Part shown: positions 17,920 to 26,136 of the stretch, piece after piece | How positions within the stretch are numbered: the stretch's first letter is position 1 | How the letters are laid out: every line of letters begins with the position of its first letter | Origin: Streptomyces sp. NBC_01549 | Lineage (GTDB): Bacteria > Actinomycetota > Actinomycetes > Streptomycetales > Streptomycetaceae | DNA: 64,000 bases | Direction: 5' to 3' | Assembly (NCBI RefSeq): GCF_026339955.1 | Contig: NZ_JAPEPW010000001.1 | Coordinates: 6,903,001 to 6,967,000, forward strand | The notes under the pieces: model-generated | Told to the model about the DNA's origin: nothing | Seen by the model: the letters and a program-made list of their open reading frames with translations, nothing else | The model's database searches: none | Made by a program: the position numbers and the translations under genes

Positions 17920-18826
17920 CTGCGGCGAACCGCTTCAGTTGGCGTCGGATCAGTTCTTCGAGACGGCGCCACAACGAGGGAGTGAACGCGCCGACGTGCG
18001 GAGTGATCAGCACTCCGGGTGTCGCCCAAAGCGGGTGTCCCGCCGGGAGCGGCGACGGATCGGTTACGTCGAGCGCGGCCAGCAGACGGCCGCTGTGCGC
18101 CTCCTCCAGCAGGGCGGTGGTGTCGACCACCGCCCCTCTGGAGACGTTGACGAGGAGCGCGCCGTCCTTCATGCGCGCCAGCAGGTCCGCGTCGAACAGT
18201 TGGCGGGTAGCGGGAGTCAGCGGGGTCGCCAACACCACGACGTCCGCCTCCGCGACGAGCCGGGGAAGGCGTGAGACGGAATGCACTGGACCACGGGGAG
18301 AATCCCGGTCGTCGCGTCCGACGCGGGTCACTGCGCAGCCGAAGGGGACCAGAAGATCCTCCAGGGCGGAGCCGATGGCGCCGTATCCGACGACGAGCAC
18401 GGATCGCTCGTACAGGGACGGGAAAACGTTGGGCTTCCACACCCCGAGGTCCTGGGCATGGATGAATTCCGGCAGTCCCCGCAGCGAAGCGAGGATCAGC
18501 GTCAGAGCCAGCTCCGCCGTGCTCCGGGCGTGGACCCCTTGGGCGTTGCACAGGGTCACGTGGCCTGGTAGCCGACGCAGTTCGGCTCGCAGCTCGTCGG
18601 TGCCGGAGCTGAGAGCCTGGACCGCCTTGAGACGAGTCATACGGGGGAGGGGCCTGCTGATGGTGCCGATGTCCTGAACCAGTGGCGGGACATAGAACTC
18701 CACTTCGGCTGGGTCCGACGGAAAGGCCGAAAGGCCGTCCCAGCGGGCGTATCGCAGTCCGGCGGGCAGGTCGGCGAGACTGGTGAACTGCGTGGGCAGC
18801 CATACCTGTCGGGGTTTCGCGGTCAT
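17888..18826 (-). CDS. D-isomer-specific 2-hydroxyacid dehydrogenase
   Basis: NAD(P)-dependent oxidoreductase of 312 residues. The Rossmann motif is V-V-G-Y-G-A-I-G, substrate and catalytic segments are L-V-N-V-S-R-G-A-V-V-D (Arg) and I-T-P-H-V-G (His), and the expected acidic residue lies between them. It would interconvert a 2-hydroxyacid and a 2-oxoacid. ATG 18826 (M-T-A-K-P-R-Q) is chosen as the start; a GTG at 18877 is in frame but neither has a clear Shine-Dalgarno. It is the promoter-proximal gene of the SDR / monooxygenase operon, with an inverted repeat about 120 bases upstream. Confidence 0.85.
   Translation of the reverse strand: MTAKPRQVWLPTQFTSLADLPAGLRYARWDGLSAFPSDPAEVEFYVPPLVQDIGTISRPLPRMTRLKAVQALSSGTDELRAELRRLPGHVTLCNAQGVHARSTAELALTLILASLRGLPEFIHAQDLGVWKPNVFPSLYERSVLVVGYGAIGSALEDLLVPFGCAVTRVGRDDRDSPRGPVHSVSRLPRLVAEADVVVLATPLTPATRQLFDADLLARMKDGALLVNVSRGAVVDTTALLEEAHSGRLLAALDVTDPSPLPAGHPLWATPGVLITPHVGAFTPSLWRRLEELIRRQLKRFAAGEELDNIVSP
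17896..17912. promoter_or_regulatory. variant of the GH92 LacI-type operator inside an operon
   Basis: On the minus strand this reads GCTTGACAACATTGTTT, differing at two of 17 positions from the sequence around the GH92 operator at 9492-9508. It sits at the overlap of the 2-hydroxyacid dehydrogenase and monooxygenase genes. It may be an intragenic regulator site or coincidence. Confidence 0.3.
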
Positions 18827-19179
18827 GTCGACGTGCTTTGCTTTCAGTCCAGCTCCGCGGTTCGGGCCACAAGACACGCCGGCCGATAAGCGGCCGTGTT
18901 GCCGCGGGAGTGAGGCGCGCGCTCAGGGATCTCACCGCGAGTGTCCGGTGATCATTGATCATTGACCGGTGAATGCCTGGTCACCACCTCCAAGGATCGA
19001 GCCACAAGCAGTGACCGGACTCGTCGGCACCTTGTGACAGCGAAATGCGTGTGACAACGAGCACACCTTTGATTGGACGGTGTCCTCCGTGAATGTGGCA
19101 CCGCGTGATGAAGCCGGGCGCCGAGAGGCTCCGCTGACGGGACCGCACCGCCCATACGACGTGGGGCCTGTCCGGCGGA
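18827..19179. other. intergenic region without a recognised gene
   Basis: About 350 bases between the 2-hydroxyacid dehydrogenase start and the end of the TetX-like monooxygenase gene. Apart from the repeat at 18945-18969 I see no gene, RNA or terminator-like hairpin. Confidence 0.4.
18945..18969. promoter_or_regulatory. inverted/direct repeat, putative operator of the 2-hydroxyacid dehydrogenase operon
   Basis: CCGGT and ACCGG flank two direct copies of GATCATT, giving a 25-base near-palindrome. It lies 119-143 bases upstream of the chosen 2-hydroxyacid dehydrogenase start in an otherwise featureless intergenic region. A dimeric regulator of GntR or MarR type is plausible, but no such gene is adjacent. 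Confidence 0.45.
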
Positions 19180-20313
19180 TCACGGGGTCTGCTGGTCCGC
19201 GACGAACGCGGTGACCAGGCTGTGGGGCGCGTTGTCGCCGAAGAGGAACTCGTGGAGCTGGGTGCCTTCGGTGGCGGCTTCGGTGCCGCGGGGGAACATG
19301 GCCTGCTCGTACTCGGTGAGGGCGACTTCGACGTCGTCGGGGTGCGCGGCGATGGCCTTGCCGAGTTCGGCGCCGTCGTGCATGGCGAGGTTGGCGCCTT
19401 CGCCGTTCGGGACCGAGAGGTGGGCGGCGTCGCCGAGCAGGGTCACTCCCGGCACCCGGTCCCACCGGTGTCCGATCGGTAGAGCGTTGAAGGGGCGCAG
19501 GACAGGTGCGGTGTCACTGTCGGTGATCAGCGCGGTGAGCTCCGGTGCCCAGCCGTCGAACTCCTGCGCGATCCGCCCGGTGGCCGCGGCGACATCGGTG
19601 AAATCGATGGCGGCGAACCAGTCCTGCGGCTCGGTGAGCCCCACGTAGGCGTGCAGGGTGCCGCCCCTCTCCCGGTGAGCGTGGATCCCCTTGCCCGGCG
19701 CGAGCGCGAGCAGCGACCCGCCGCCGACCGCCTTCGCGGCGGCAGGGTGCCGGGTGTCGCCGTCGAACAGGTAGGTCTCGACGAACGACCGGCCGACGTA
19801 CTCGGGGGTGGCGGTGGAGAGCAGCGGCCGAACCCGTGACCACGCGCCGTCCGCGCCGACCAGCAGGCTCGTGACGACGGTGGTGCCGTCGGCGAAGGTC
19901 ACCTCGTGGCGGCCCTCGCCGAGGGTACGGGTACCGCTGACCTTGTGACCCCACCGGACGGTGCCGGCCGGGAGCGAGTCGAGCAGGATCCGTCGCAGCT
20001 CGCCGCGCTGCACCTCGGGGCGTCCTCCCGTGCCGTCGTCGGGTTGGTCGAACAGGACGGTCCCGTCCCGGTCGAGGATCCGCATCGCCTGGCGGCCCTC
20101 CAGTATGAGGCTACGGAACTCGTCCGTCAGGCCTGCCGCCTGCACAGCCAGTTGGCCGTTGTAGTCGTGGATGTCGAGCATCCCGCCCTGCGCGCGTGCC
20201 GTCGGGGAGGGCTCCGCCTCGTAGACCGTGGCCTGGATGCCGTGGACGTGGAGGACCCGGGCGAGGGTGAGGCCGCCGAGTCCGGCGCCGATGATCGTGA
20301 CGTCAGTGGTCAT
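19180..20313 (-). CDS. TetX-like FAD-dependent monooxygenase
   Basis: A 377-residue class A flavoprotein monooxygenase. The N-terminal FAD-binding motif is I-I-G-A-G-L-G-G-L-T-L-A, the internal G-A-D-G-A-W-S motif is present, and the second FAD motif reads L-L-G-D-A-A-H-L-S-V-P-N-G-E-G-A-N. The order and wording resemble TetX/aromatic hydroxylases that use NADPH and oxygen on polycyclic or phenolic substrates. ATG 20313 is supported by AAGGGA upstream. It is monocistronic. Drug inactivation and secondary-metabolite tailoring are both possible. Its upstream region contains a perfect hairpin and phased repeats. Confidence 0.85.
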   Translation of the reverse strand: MTTDVTIIGAGLGGLTLARVLHVHGIQATVYEAEPSPTARAQGGMLDIHDYNGQLAVQAAGLTDEFRSLILEGRQAMRILDRDGTVLFDQPDDGTGGRPEVQRGELRRILLDSLPAGTVRWGHKVSGTRTLGEGRHEVTFADGTTVVTSLLVGADGAWSRVRPLLSTATPEYVGRSFVETYLFDGDTRHPAAAKAVGGGSLLALAPGKGIHAHRERGGTLHAYVGLTEPQDWFAAIDFTDVAAATGRIAQEFDGWAPELTALITDSDTAPVLRPFNALPIGHRWDRVPGVTLLGDAAHLSVPNGEGANLAMHDGAELGKAIAAHPDDVEVALTEYEQAMFPRGTEAATEGTQLHEFLFGDNAPHSLVTAFVADQQTP

Positions 20314-20337
20314 GGTGAATCCCTTGCGTGTCGCACG

Positions 20338-20361
20338 CCTGCCGGGTGGGTACCCGGCAGG
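20338..20361. promoter_or_regulatory. perfect inverted repeat in the leader of the TetX-like gene
   Basis: CCTGCCGGGT and ACCCGGCAGG form a perfect 10-base-pair stem around a GGGT loop, ending 24 bases before the ATG of the monooxygenase. It could be an operator for a dimeric repressor or a leader hairpin occluding the ribosome site. Confidence 0.5.
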
Positions 20362-20397
20362 ATCTCTGGAAAGGTGCCAGGTCCCGCCGATAAGCCC

Positions 20398-20446
20398 CCG
20401 ACAAGCTGCCGACATCGGACCGGCAGCCCCCGACATGTGACCGACA
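20398..20446 (-). promoter_or_regulatory. four phased TGTCGG direct repeats, SARP-like binding site
   Basis: Read on the minus strand, TGTCGGT, TGTCGGG, TGTCGGC and TGTCGGG recur at intervals of 11, 21 and 11 bases, i.e. two pairs of heptamers each separated by four bases. Direct heptamers with an 11-base period are the recognised layout of SARP-family activator sites in Streptomyces. They lie 85-133 bases upstream of the TetX-like monooxygenase. No SARP gene is in the window. Confidence 0.5.
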
Positions 20447-20888
20447 CCGTAAATCGGTGCAAGGGCCCCCGGGCGAGCGCACTGGCAGCGCAGGTGATGG
20501 AAAAAGATGTGTCCAATGACGGGATAATGATGGGTTCTGCCCCTTCAGAAATGCCCTGCGGGCCGCCTAGCCTTGCGCCCAGGCGAACGGCCCGGCCGTT
20601 GGCTGATCAGTTCTTCTTCGACCTTGGGAGAGGTCTTTCGGAAGTCCTTGGAGCTCCTCGCGGGTCCTTGGAGAGCCACGGACCAGCCTTGACGGTTCTG
20701 GAGGGAGAGGGCGATGGCGCCTGCGGAACTGCTCATCGGAAGCCGATGGCAAGCGTCGGCGGGGTCGGGATGGACCCGGCACGTCACGTCGCCCTTCGAC
20801 GGCTCGACCGTCGGTGGCGAGCGGATCCTGACAGCTGGTGCCCCTGGTGCGGGGGTGAACTCCGGTCATGCTGTGTGGAGTTGATCGA

Positions 20889-21431
20889 ATGGCCGAGCGC
20901 GCCGTAGTGGCCCTCGGACCCGTCGACACCGACACGGTGGGCCCCGTCCTCGGGGAGCGGGTCACGTTCGCCACCGATCCCTCGCCCGATGACCTGGCGG
21001 TCGCCGAGGGCGCCATCGCCCGCGTCGGCGTCGACGTGGTCGACTTGACGGCGGCCTCCGCCCGCGGGATCCCCGCGGTCAACACCCCGGGCAGCGGCAG
21101 CCGGGCCGTGGCCGAGGGCGTCTTCGCCATGGCCCCGCGCGTGACCAAGGGGCCGCGACCGCTGACCGGCCCGGAGGCCACTCTGGCCGCCCTGGAGTCG
21201 GGCCGGTCGTCGGGTGTCGGACCGGACGTGTCCGACCCCGAGCCGGCCCGTCACCATCCGCCGTTCGACCACCCCGATGTCTTCATGACCCCTCATCTGA
21301 TGGGCATGACGCGCCGGGCCATGACCCTGACCTTCGTCGACGCCCGCCGCGATCTCGCGGGCGTCGTCGCGGGCCGCCCGCCAACCGCGGTCGCCAACCC
21401 CGAGTGGAACCACCGAAAGGCCACAGCATGA
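20889..21431 (+). pseudogene. internally deleted phosphoglycerate dehydrogenase-like gene
   Basis: The frame keeps the outer parts of a D-2-hydroxyacid dehydrogenase: I-A-R-V-G-V-D-V-V-D-L-T-A-A and I-P-A-V-N-T-P-G-S-G-S-R-A-V-A-E-G, then F-D-H-P-D-V-F-M-T-P-H with the catalytic His region. The whole NAD-binding Rossmann domain that should lie between them is missing, so about 180 residues remain of an expected 310 or more. The reading frame is nevertheless open, and its TGA overlaps the ATG of the next gene. ATG 20889 has GGAG eight bases upstream. It cannot work as a dehydrogenase but may still couple translation to the IolE-like gene. Confidence 0.7.
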
Positions 21432-22315
21432 CCACCTCACCCCTGAACAGGATCGCCGGCGCCCCCATCTCCTGGGGCGTGTGCGAAGTGCCCGGCTGGG
21501 GCTACCAGTTGACGCCCGAACGGGTGCTGAACGAGATGCGCGAAGTCGGCCTGGCCGCCACCGAGATCGGCCCCGAAGGCTTCCTGCCCGGCGACCCGGA
21601 TGCCATGGCCCAGGTCCTCGCCGACCACGACCTCCACGCGGTCGGCGGCTTCACCCCGCTGCTGCTGCACGTGCCCGGACACGACCCGTTGCCCGAGGCC
21701 GAACAACTCCTGGAGAGCTACGCCGCTTCGAAGGCCGAGGTTCTCGTCCTGTCGGCCGTCACCGGCCAGGACGGCTACGACTCCCGCCCCGAGCTCGACG
21801 CCGACGGCTGGAAGCTGCTGCTGTCCAACCTCGACCGGCTGGCCTCGCTGGCCGCCGAACGCGGCGTACGCGCCGTCCTGCACCCGCATGTCGGCACGAT
21901 GATCGAGAACGGCGACGAGGTCCGACGCGTCCTGGAGCACTCGGCGATCTCGCTCTGCCTCGACACCGGGCACCTGCTCATCGGCGGCACCGACCCGGCC
22001 GAGCTCACCCGCCAGGCGCCCGAGCGCATCGCCCACACCCATATGAAGGACGTGGACGCCTCCCTCGCCGCCAAGGTCCAGTCCGGACAGCTCAGTTACA
22101 CCGAGGCCGTGCGCAAGGGCATGTACCGCCCGCTGGGCGCGGGAGACGTGGACGTCCAGGCCATCGTCACCCACCTCAGCGCACGCGGCTACGACGGCTG
22201 GTACGTCCTGGAACAGGACACCATCCTGACCGAGGAGCCCAGGGCGAAGGGGCCGGTCGAGGATGTGTGGGCCAGCGCCGAACATCTGCGCGCGGTGCTG
22301 CGCGGGGTCGCGTAG
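21428..22315 (+). CDS. IolE-like sugar phosphate isomerase/epimerase
   Basis: TIM-barrel protein of 295 residues in the xylose isomerase-like / inosose dehydratase (IolE) group. It begins G-A-P-I-S-W-G-V-C-E-V-P-G-W-G and carries metal-ligand segments A-T-E-I-G-P-E-G-F, C-L-D-T-G-H, H-T-H-M-K-D and V-L-E-Q-D. The reaction would be dehydration or isomerisation of an inosose-like or ketose substrate. The start at 21428 is chosen because its ATG overlaps the stop of the deleted dehydrogenase and GAAAGG lies upstream. It appears intact in a cluster where its neighbours are decayed, and a LacI regulator and PhyH gene lie 2-3 kb on. Confidence 0.85.
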   Translation: MTTSPLNRIAGAPISWGVCEVPGWGYQLTPERVLNEMREVGLAATEIGPEGFLPGDPDAMAQVLADHDLHAVGGFTPLLLHVPGHDPLPEAEQLLESYAASKAEVLVLSAVTGQDGYDSRPELDADGWKLLLSNLDRLASLAAERGVRAVLHPHVGTMIENGDEVRRVLEHSAISLCLDTGHLLIGGTDPAELTRQAPERIAHTHMKDVDASLAAKVQSGQLSYTEAVRKGMYRPLGAGDVDVQAIVTHLSARGYDGWYVLEQDTILTEEPRAKGPVEDVWASAEHLRAVLRGVA

Positions 22316-22486
22316 CCGTATGCGGGCCTGATGCGTTTTTGATGTCTTCTGAGGGATTGACCGGCATGCGCGGGGCGTCCCTGAATGCCGAGGCGACTTG
22401 CTTTCTCTTCTTGTCGCCTGTTCTTGGCGTTGCCATTCGTTGCGTGCCGGCATCTTTTCCGAACATGAGGAATCCAGGAAACAGAA

Positions 22487-23045
22487 ATGGCCGCTGACAA
22501 ATTTCTGGCCACTTGTTGGACCACCGCGGGCGACGCCGCTCCCGACCAGGAAGACCAACGCAGTCCACTTAACCTGCGGGAACGGGTGGAAGCGGCGCGC
22601 GACGCCGGATTCACGGGCTTCGGGGTGCTGTACGCGGACCTGGCGGAGGCCGAGCGCGAGTACGGGTTTCCCGGGATTCGGTCCCTCTTCGAGGACAACG
22701 GAATCAGTCATATCGAGTTGGAACTGCTGACCGACTGGTGGGCCGGCGGGCCGCGTCGGACGCCGTCCGTGTCGGAATACTGAGGGCCATCGAGGCGCTC
22801 GGCGCACGCACCTTCAAGATCGGTCCCGATGTGGCGGACGAGCCCTGGGACCTCGACGTCTGGGCCAAGGAGTTCGCCACGCTCGCGGCACAGGCCGACG
22901 GTGTGGGTGCCCGGCTCGGGGTCGAGCCCCTGCCCTGGTCCAACCTCAAGACCGTGCATGACGGTATCCGGCTGGTGGAGACCGCCGGTCACCCGGCGGG
23001 CGGCCTCATCATCGACGTCTGGCACACCGAGCGCGCCCACACCCC
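22487..23045 (+). pseudogene. frameshifted, 3'-truncated sugar phosphate isomerase/epimerase
   Basis: Two adjacent frames together give one TIM-barrel epimerase. The first encodes L-N-L-R-E-R-V-E-A-A-R-D-A-G-F-T-G-F-G to L-T-D-W-W-A-G-G and ends at a TGA at 22781-22783. The second, from about 22738, continues A-S-D-A-V-R-V-G-I-L-R-A-I-E-A-L-G-A-R and reaches I-I-D-V-W-H-T. The frame change lies near 22745-22755. After about 23040 homology stops abruptly where a minus-strand SDR remnant begins, so the C-terminal third is gone. Original role was probably a second isomerase beside the IolE-like gene. Confidence 0.7.
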
Positions 23046-23302
23046 GCCCGCCTCGCGAAGAACGGCGCGCGGATTGATCGCGATGTGCTGGTCGAACGGT
23101 TCCGGCGTGGTGTCCAACAGCGAGCCGTGCGAGGGCAACCCTGCCGCGTCCACGAGACCGTCGATGCGCCCGTGAGTGTCGACGGCCTGTACGACGCTGT
23201 CGCGCGCCCGCGCCGGATCGGAGAGGGCCGCCCGCACAAGCCCGCCCCGACGCCCTGGCTGCCGTCGTTGACGAGGACGACCCTGTCCTCGAGCAGTCCC
23301 AT
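23046..23302 (-). pseudogene. short-chain dehydrogenase remnant
   Basis: The minus strand starts M-G-L-L-E-D-R-V-V-L-V-N-D-G-S-Q-G-V-G, an SDR N-terminus with damaged T-G-x-x-x-G-x-G. It then changes frame to A-L-S-D-P-A-R-A-R-D-S-V-V-Q-A-V and G-R-I-D-G-L-V-D-A-A-G, which corresponds to the N-N-A-G region. Sequence between these motifs is missing, and homology ends near 23046 before the catalytic Tyr-Lys. It abuts the truncated epimerase tail to tail, which marks a deletion junction. Confidence 0.6.
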
Positions 23303-23318
23303 GAGCGCTGTGTCCTTT

Positions 23319-24497
23319 TCAGCTCCGGCGGCGCTTGGCGGCCGCCCGCAGTTCCTGGCGCAGCCGCTCGGGGTCCCAGTCCTCGGTGACGGCCTGCCAG
23401 ACGGTGTCCGCCTGGGAGGGCGGGGCGAGACCGTCCACCGGCGGGTCGAGGTCGAGGTTGGTGGGGAAGGGGTAGCCCTCGGCGGTGGCCGCGATCACGC
23501 GGCGCAGCCAGTCCTCCGCGATGCCCTCGGACTTGCGGCTCAGCAGCACCGGGAACAGCGCGTTCGCCATCGCCTCGCGGTCCACCGTCTCCATGGCGCG
23601 GCCGAAGGCGGAGGAGATCTGCAACAGATTGGCCATGCGCCTGATGTCGGTCGAACGGTTGTGCCCGGCGGCGTGGAAGAGCGCCGGGTTGAAGAAGACC
23701 GCGTCGCCCTTTTCCAGGGGGAGTTGGACGTGGTGGGCGTCGAAGTACTCGACGAACCGCGGGAGCCGCCAGGCGAGATAGCCGGGCTCGAACTTCTGCG
23801 AGTGCGGAAGGTAGAGGGTGGGGCCGGACTCGACGGGCATGTCGCAGTGGGCCACCGCGCCCTGCAGGGTCAGCACCGGAGAGAGCCGGTGGACGTGCGC
23901 GGGATAGGCCGCCGCCCGCTCCTGGGAGAGGAAGCCGAGGTGGTAGTCGCGGTGGACGTTCTGCGCCGCGCCGCCCGGGTTGACCACGTTGACCTGTGAG
24001 GTGACCTGGTAGGCGGGACCCAGCCACGCCTCGGCGATCAGCTCCAGAACGTCGTTGGCGTAGTAGTCGGCGAACACCTCGGGCGCCCGTACGGCCACCT
24101 TGTCCAAGGCGTTCCAGACGCGGTCGTTGGCGCCGGGCTTGGCGAAGTGGTCGCCGCGGGACGTGCCGCTCGCGCGCTCCTCCTCGATCAGCGCGCGGAA
24201 GGCGTCCGATGCCCGGTCCACGACGGCCGCGTCCGGGAAGGCGCCCTTGAGGACCACGATGCCGGGCCCGTCCGACAGGGCCCGGATCAACTCGTCCTGC
24301 ACGCTTCGACGACCCTCCGGAGAGCTCGCCAGAGAGCGGAGCCGATCGCTGTCGTAGAGCGGGACGTTCTGTTCGATCCGCTCGGCCGAGGGGTGGTCGG
24401 CGGGGTCGGTGCGCTGATCCACGAGCGAGCGGAACACGTCGAGATCGCAGTCCGTATCGGTCAACCAAGCGCGCGATCCTGCGGTTACGGGAGACAT
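23319..24497 (-). CDS. phytanoyl-CoA dioxygenase family (PhyH-like) protein
   Basis: A 392-residue member of the PhyH branch of non-haem iron(II)/2-oxoglutarate oxygenases. The iron site is visible as H-R-D (in Q-N-V-H-R-D-Y-H) and a distal His in F-H-A-A-G-H-N, followed by the Arg of D-I-R-R that would hold 2-oxoglutarate. ATG 24497 has AAAGGA upstream. It is divergent from the LacI regulator, sharing a 108-base intergenic region, so it is the likeliest target of that regulator. Substrate unknown. Many Streptomyces PhyH enzymes hydroxylate secondary metabolites or sugar-like compounds. Confidence 0.85.
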   Translation of the reverse strand: MSPVTAGSRAWLTDTDCDLDVFRSLVDQRTDPADHPSAERIEQNVPLYDSDRLRSLASSPEGRRSVQDELIRALSDGPGIVVLKGAFPDAAVVDRASDAFRALIEEERASGTSRGDHFAKPGANDRVWNALDKVAVRAPEVFADYYANDVLELIAEAWLGPAYQVTSQVNVVNPGGAAQNVHRDYHLGFLSQERAAAYPAHVHRLSPVLTLQGAVAHCDMPVESGPTLYLPHSQKFEPGYLAWRLPRFVEYFDAHHVQLPLEKGDAVFFNPALFHAAGHNRSTDIRRMANLLQISSAFGRAMETVDREAMANALFPVLLSRKSEGIAEDWLRRVIAATAEGYPFPTNLDLDPPVDGLAPPSQADTVWQAVTEDWDPERLRQELRAAAKRRRS

Positions 24498-24557
24498 CCG
24501 AGTCCTTTCGCAGTCCGTGCATTTCTGCCAGTCTTGAGAACCCGAACCCATCATTCA

Positions 24558-24573
24558 ATGCTTATCGGTGCAT
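24558..24573. promoter_or_regulatory. possible operator between PhyH and LacI genes
   Basis: ATGCTTATCGGTGCAT has perfect four-base inverted ends around an imperfect core and lies in the divergent promoter region, 33 bases before the LacI-family ATG. Autoregulation is typical for the family. The match to a LacI consensus is partial. Confidence 0.3.
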
Positions 24574-24605
24574 CAAAAATCCATCATCGGCTTTTGGGAT
24601 CAGTC

Positions 24606-25652
24606 ATGCGACACCGCTACCCGATCAGGGAAATCGCCCGGCAGGCCGGACTGAGCTCGGCCACGGTCGACCGCGTCCTCAACCAGCGGGGCAACGTGAC
24701 GGAGAGCACCATCAGGGAGGTGCACGAAGCCATCAAGGGCCTGGACCGCCAGCAGAGCCAGGTCCGGCTCGGGGGCCGCACCTTCATGATCGACATCGTG
24801 ATGCAGACCCCGGAGCGGTTCTCCACCGCCGTACGGGACGCACTCGAAGCCGAACTGCCCTCCCTGCATCCCGCACTCGTGCGCTCACGCTTCCACTTTC
24901 GCGAGACCTGCCCCCCCGCCGAACTGATCGGAACCCTCGACAAGATCGCGAAGCGTGGCACGCAGGGTGTGATCCTCAAGGCCCCCGACGAACCGGAGAT
25001 CGCAGCCGCGGTCGGCCGGCTCGTCGCGGCCGGCATCCCCGTCGTCACCCTGGTGACCGACCTGCCCCACAGCGCACGCCTGGCCTACGTCGGCATCGAC
25101 AACCGCGCGGCCGGCGCCACAGCCGCCTACCTCCTCGGGCAGTGGCTGGGCAAACGGCCCGGCAACGTGCTCACCACCATCAGCCGGGGCTCGTTTCGAG
25201 GCGAGGAGGAACGTGAGATGGGCTTCCGCAGCGCGATGCGCCTCGCCGACCCCAGACGATCCCTGGTGGAGGTCACCGACAGCGACGGCCTGGACGTCAC
25301 CCAGCACGATCTCGTCCTGGAGGCGCTCAAGCGGGACGAGGACATCATCGCCGTCTACTCCGCGGGCGGGGGCAACCTCGCCACCCTCGACGCCTTCGAC
25401 GTACTCGGGCGGGAGTGCGCGGTGTTCATCGCCCACGACCTCGACCACGACAACACCCGCCTGCTGCGCGAGGGCCGTCTGTCCGCGGTCCTCCACCATG
25501 ACCTGCGCCAGGACATGCGCCGCGCCTGCCAGATCATCATGCGCGCCCACAAGGCACTGCCCGACGACGGCCCGTCGCTGCCCTCGGCGATCCAGGTGGT
25601 CACGCCGTTCAACATGCCACCAGGTGCTCCGTCCGTGCCGGTCGTCGACTGA
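24606..25652 (+). CDS. LacI-family transcriptional regulator
   Basis: A 348-residue regulator. The N-terminal LacI helix-turn-helix reads I-R-E-I-A-R-Q-A-G-L-S-S-A-T-V-D-R-V-L-N-Q-R-G, with the usual hinge region after it. A periplasmic-binding-type sugar domain follows (Y-V-G-I-D-N-R-A-A-G-A-T-A-A-Y-L-L). The hinge helix lacks the common L-N-Y-x-P-N wording. Divergent from PhyH and downstream of the IolE-like cluster, it probably responds to an inositol- or sugar-type inducer. ATG 24606 is chosen because the helix-turn-helix begins seven residues later. Confidence 0.85.
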   Translation: MRHRYPIREIARQAGLSSATVDRVLNQRGNVTESTIREVHEAIKGLDRQQSQVRLGGRTFMIDIVMQTPERFSTAVRDALEAELPSLHPALVRSRFHFRETCPPAELIGTLDKIAKRGTQGVILKAPDEPEIAAAVGRLVAAGIPVVTLVTDLPHSARLAYVGIDNRAAGATAAYLLGQWLGKRPGNVLTTISRGSFRGEEEREMGFRSAMRLADPRRSLVEVTDSDGLDVTQHDLVLEALKRDEDIIAVYSAGGGNLATLDAFDVLGRECAVFIAHDLDHDNTRLLREGRLSAVLHHDLRQDMRRACQIIMRAHKALPDDGPSLPSAIQVVTPFNMPPGAPSVPVVD

Positions 25653-25960
25653 AACCCGCTGAAACCCGCTCCGAGTCTTCGCTGGGTCGGTGACGTCCTC
25701 GGCCCCCGCGGGCGGACCGCATCCCGCGTAGGAGAAGCCCCCGCCGGACGACCCTCGCCGGGAGCGTCCGCTTCGAACGGCGCCTCTTTCAGGCGGTGTT
25801 CGCCCCCGCCTTCCAGGGGCCGTCCGGCATGATCCGCCGGACCGGTCGTGGCGGCCGGCCGAGGTCCGTCACCGCCGACCCGCTGTGCACACGGGATCGG
25901 CCACCTGCTGCGAGAGGAAGATCACGCCAGGTGGGGCGGTCTTGGCCCCGTACCCGACAC
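25653..25960. other. intergenic region without a recognised gene
   Basis: About 300 bases between the LacI-type gene and the cobalamin riboswitch. It starts with a short direct duplication (GAAACCCGCT twice) and must hold the cbtBA promoter. No ORF or hairpin is convincing. Confidence 0.35.
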
Positions 25961-26086
25961 GCGGTACGGTCGGTGCGATATCGACGACGGCAAGACGGAA
26001 GCCGGTGGGAAACCGGCACGGTCGCGCCACTGTGAACGAGAAGCTCCAGCCCGCTGGGACCTCTTGTGAGTCAGACCCGTAGCCGC
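25961..26086 (+). ncRNA. cobalamin (adenosylcobalamin) riboswitch
   Basis: The conserved core GGTGGGAA ... CGGTCGCGCCACTGTGA at about 26003-26035 is the B12 box. It is preceded by GACGGAAGCCGGT and followed by GTGAGTCAGACCC. Outer segments near 25961-25970 (GCGGTACGGT) and 26075-26086 (ACCCGTAGCCGC) can pair as stem P1. The element ends about 50 bases before cbtB, as expected for repression of cobalt uptake when cobalamin is plentiful. Boundaries are estimated from pairing. Confidence 0.85.
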
Positions 26087-26136
26087 CGTCCAGTGCACCA
26101 CCGAGATGGGACGCGAACTCCCGAGGAGGTCCTGCC

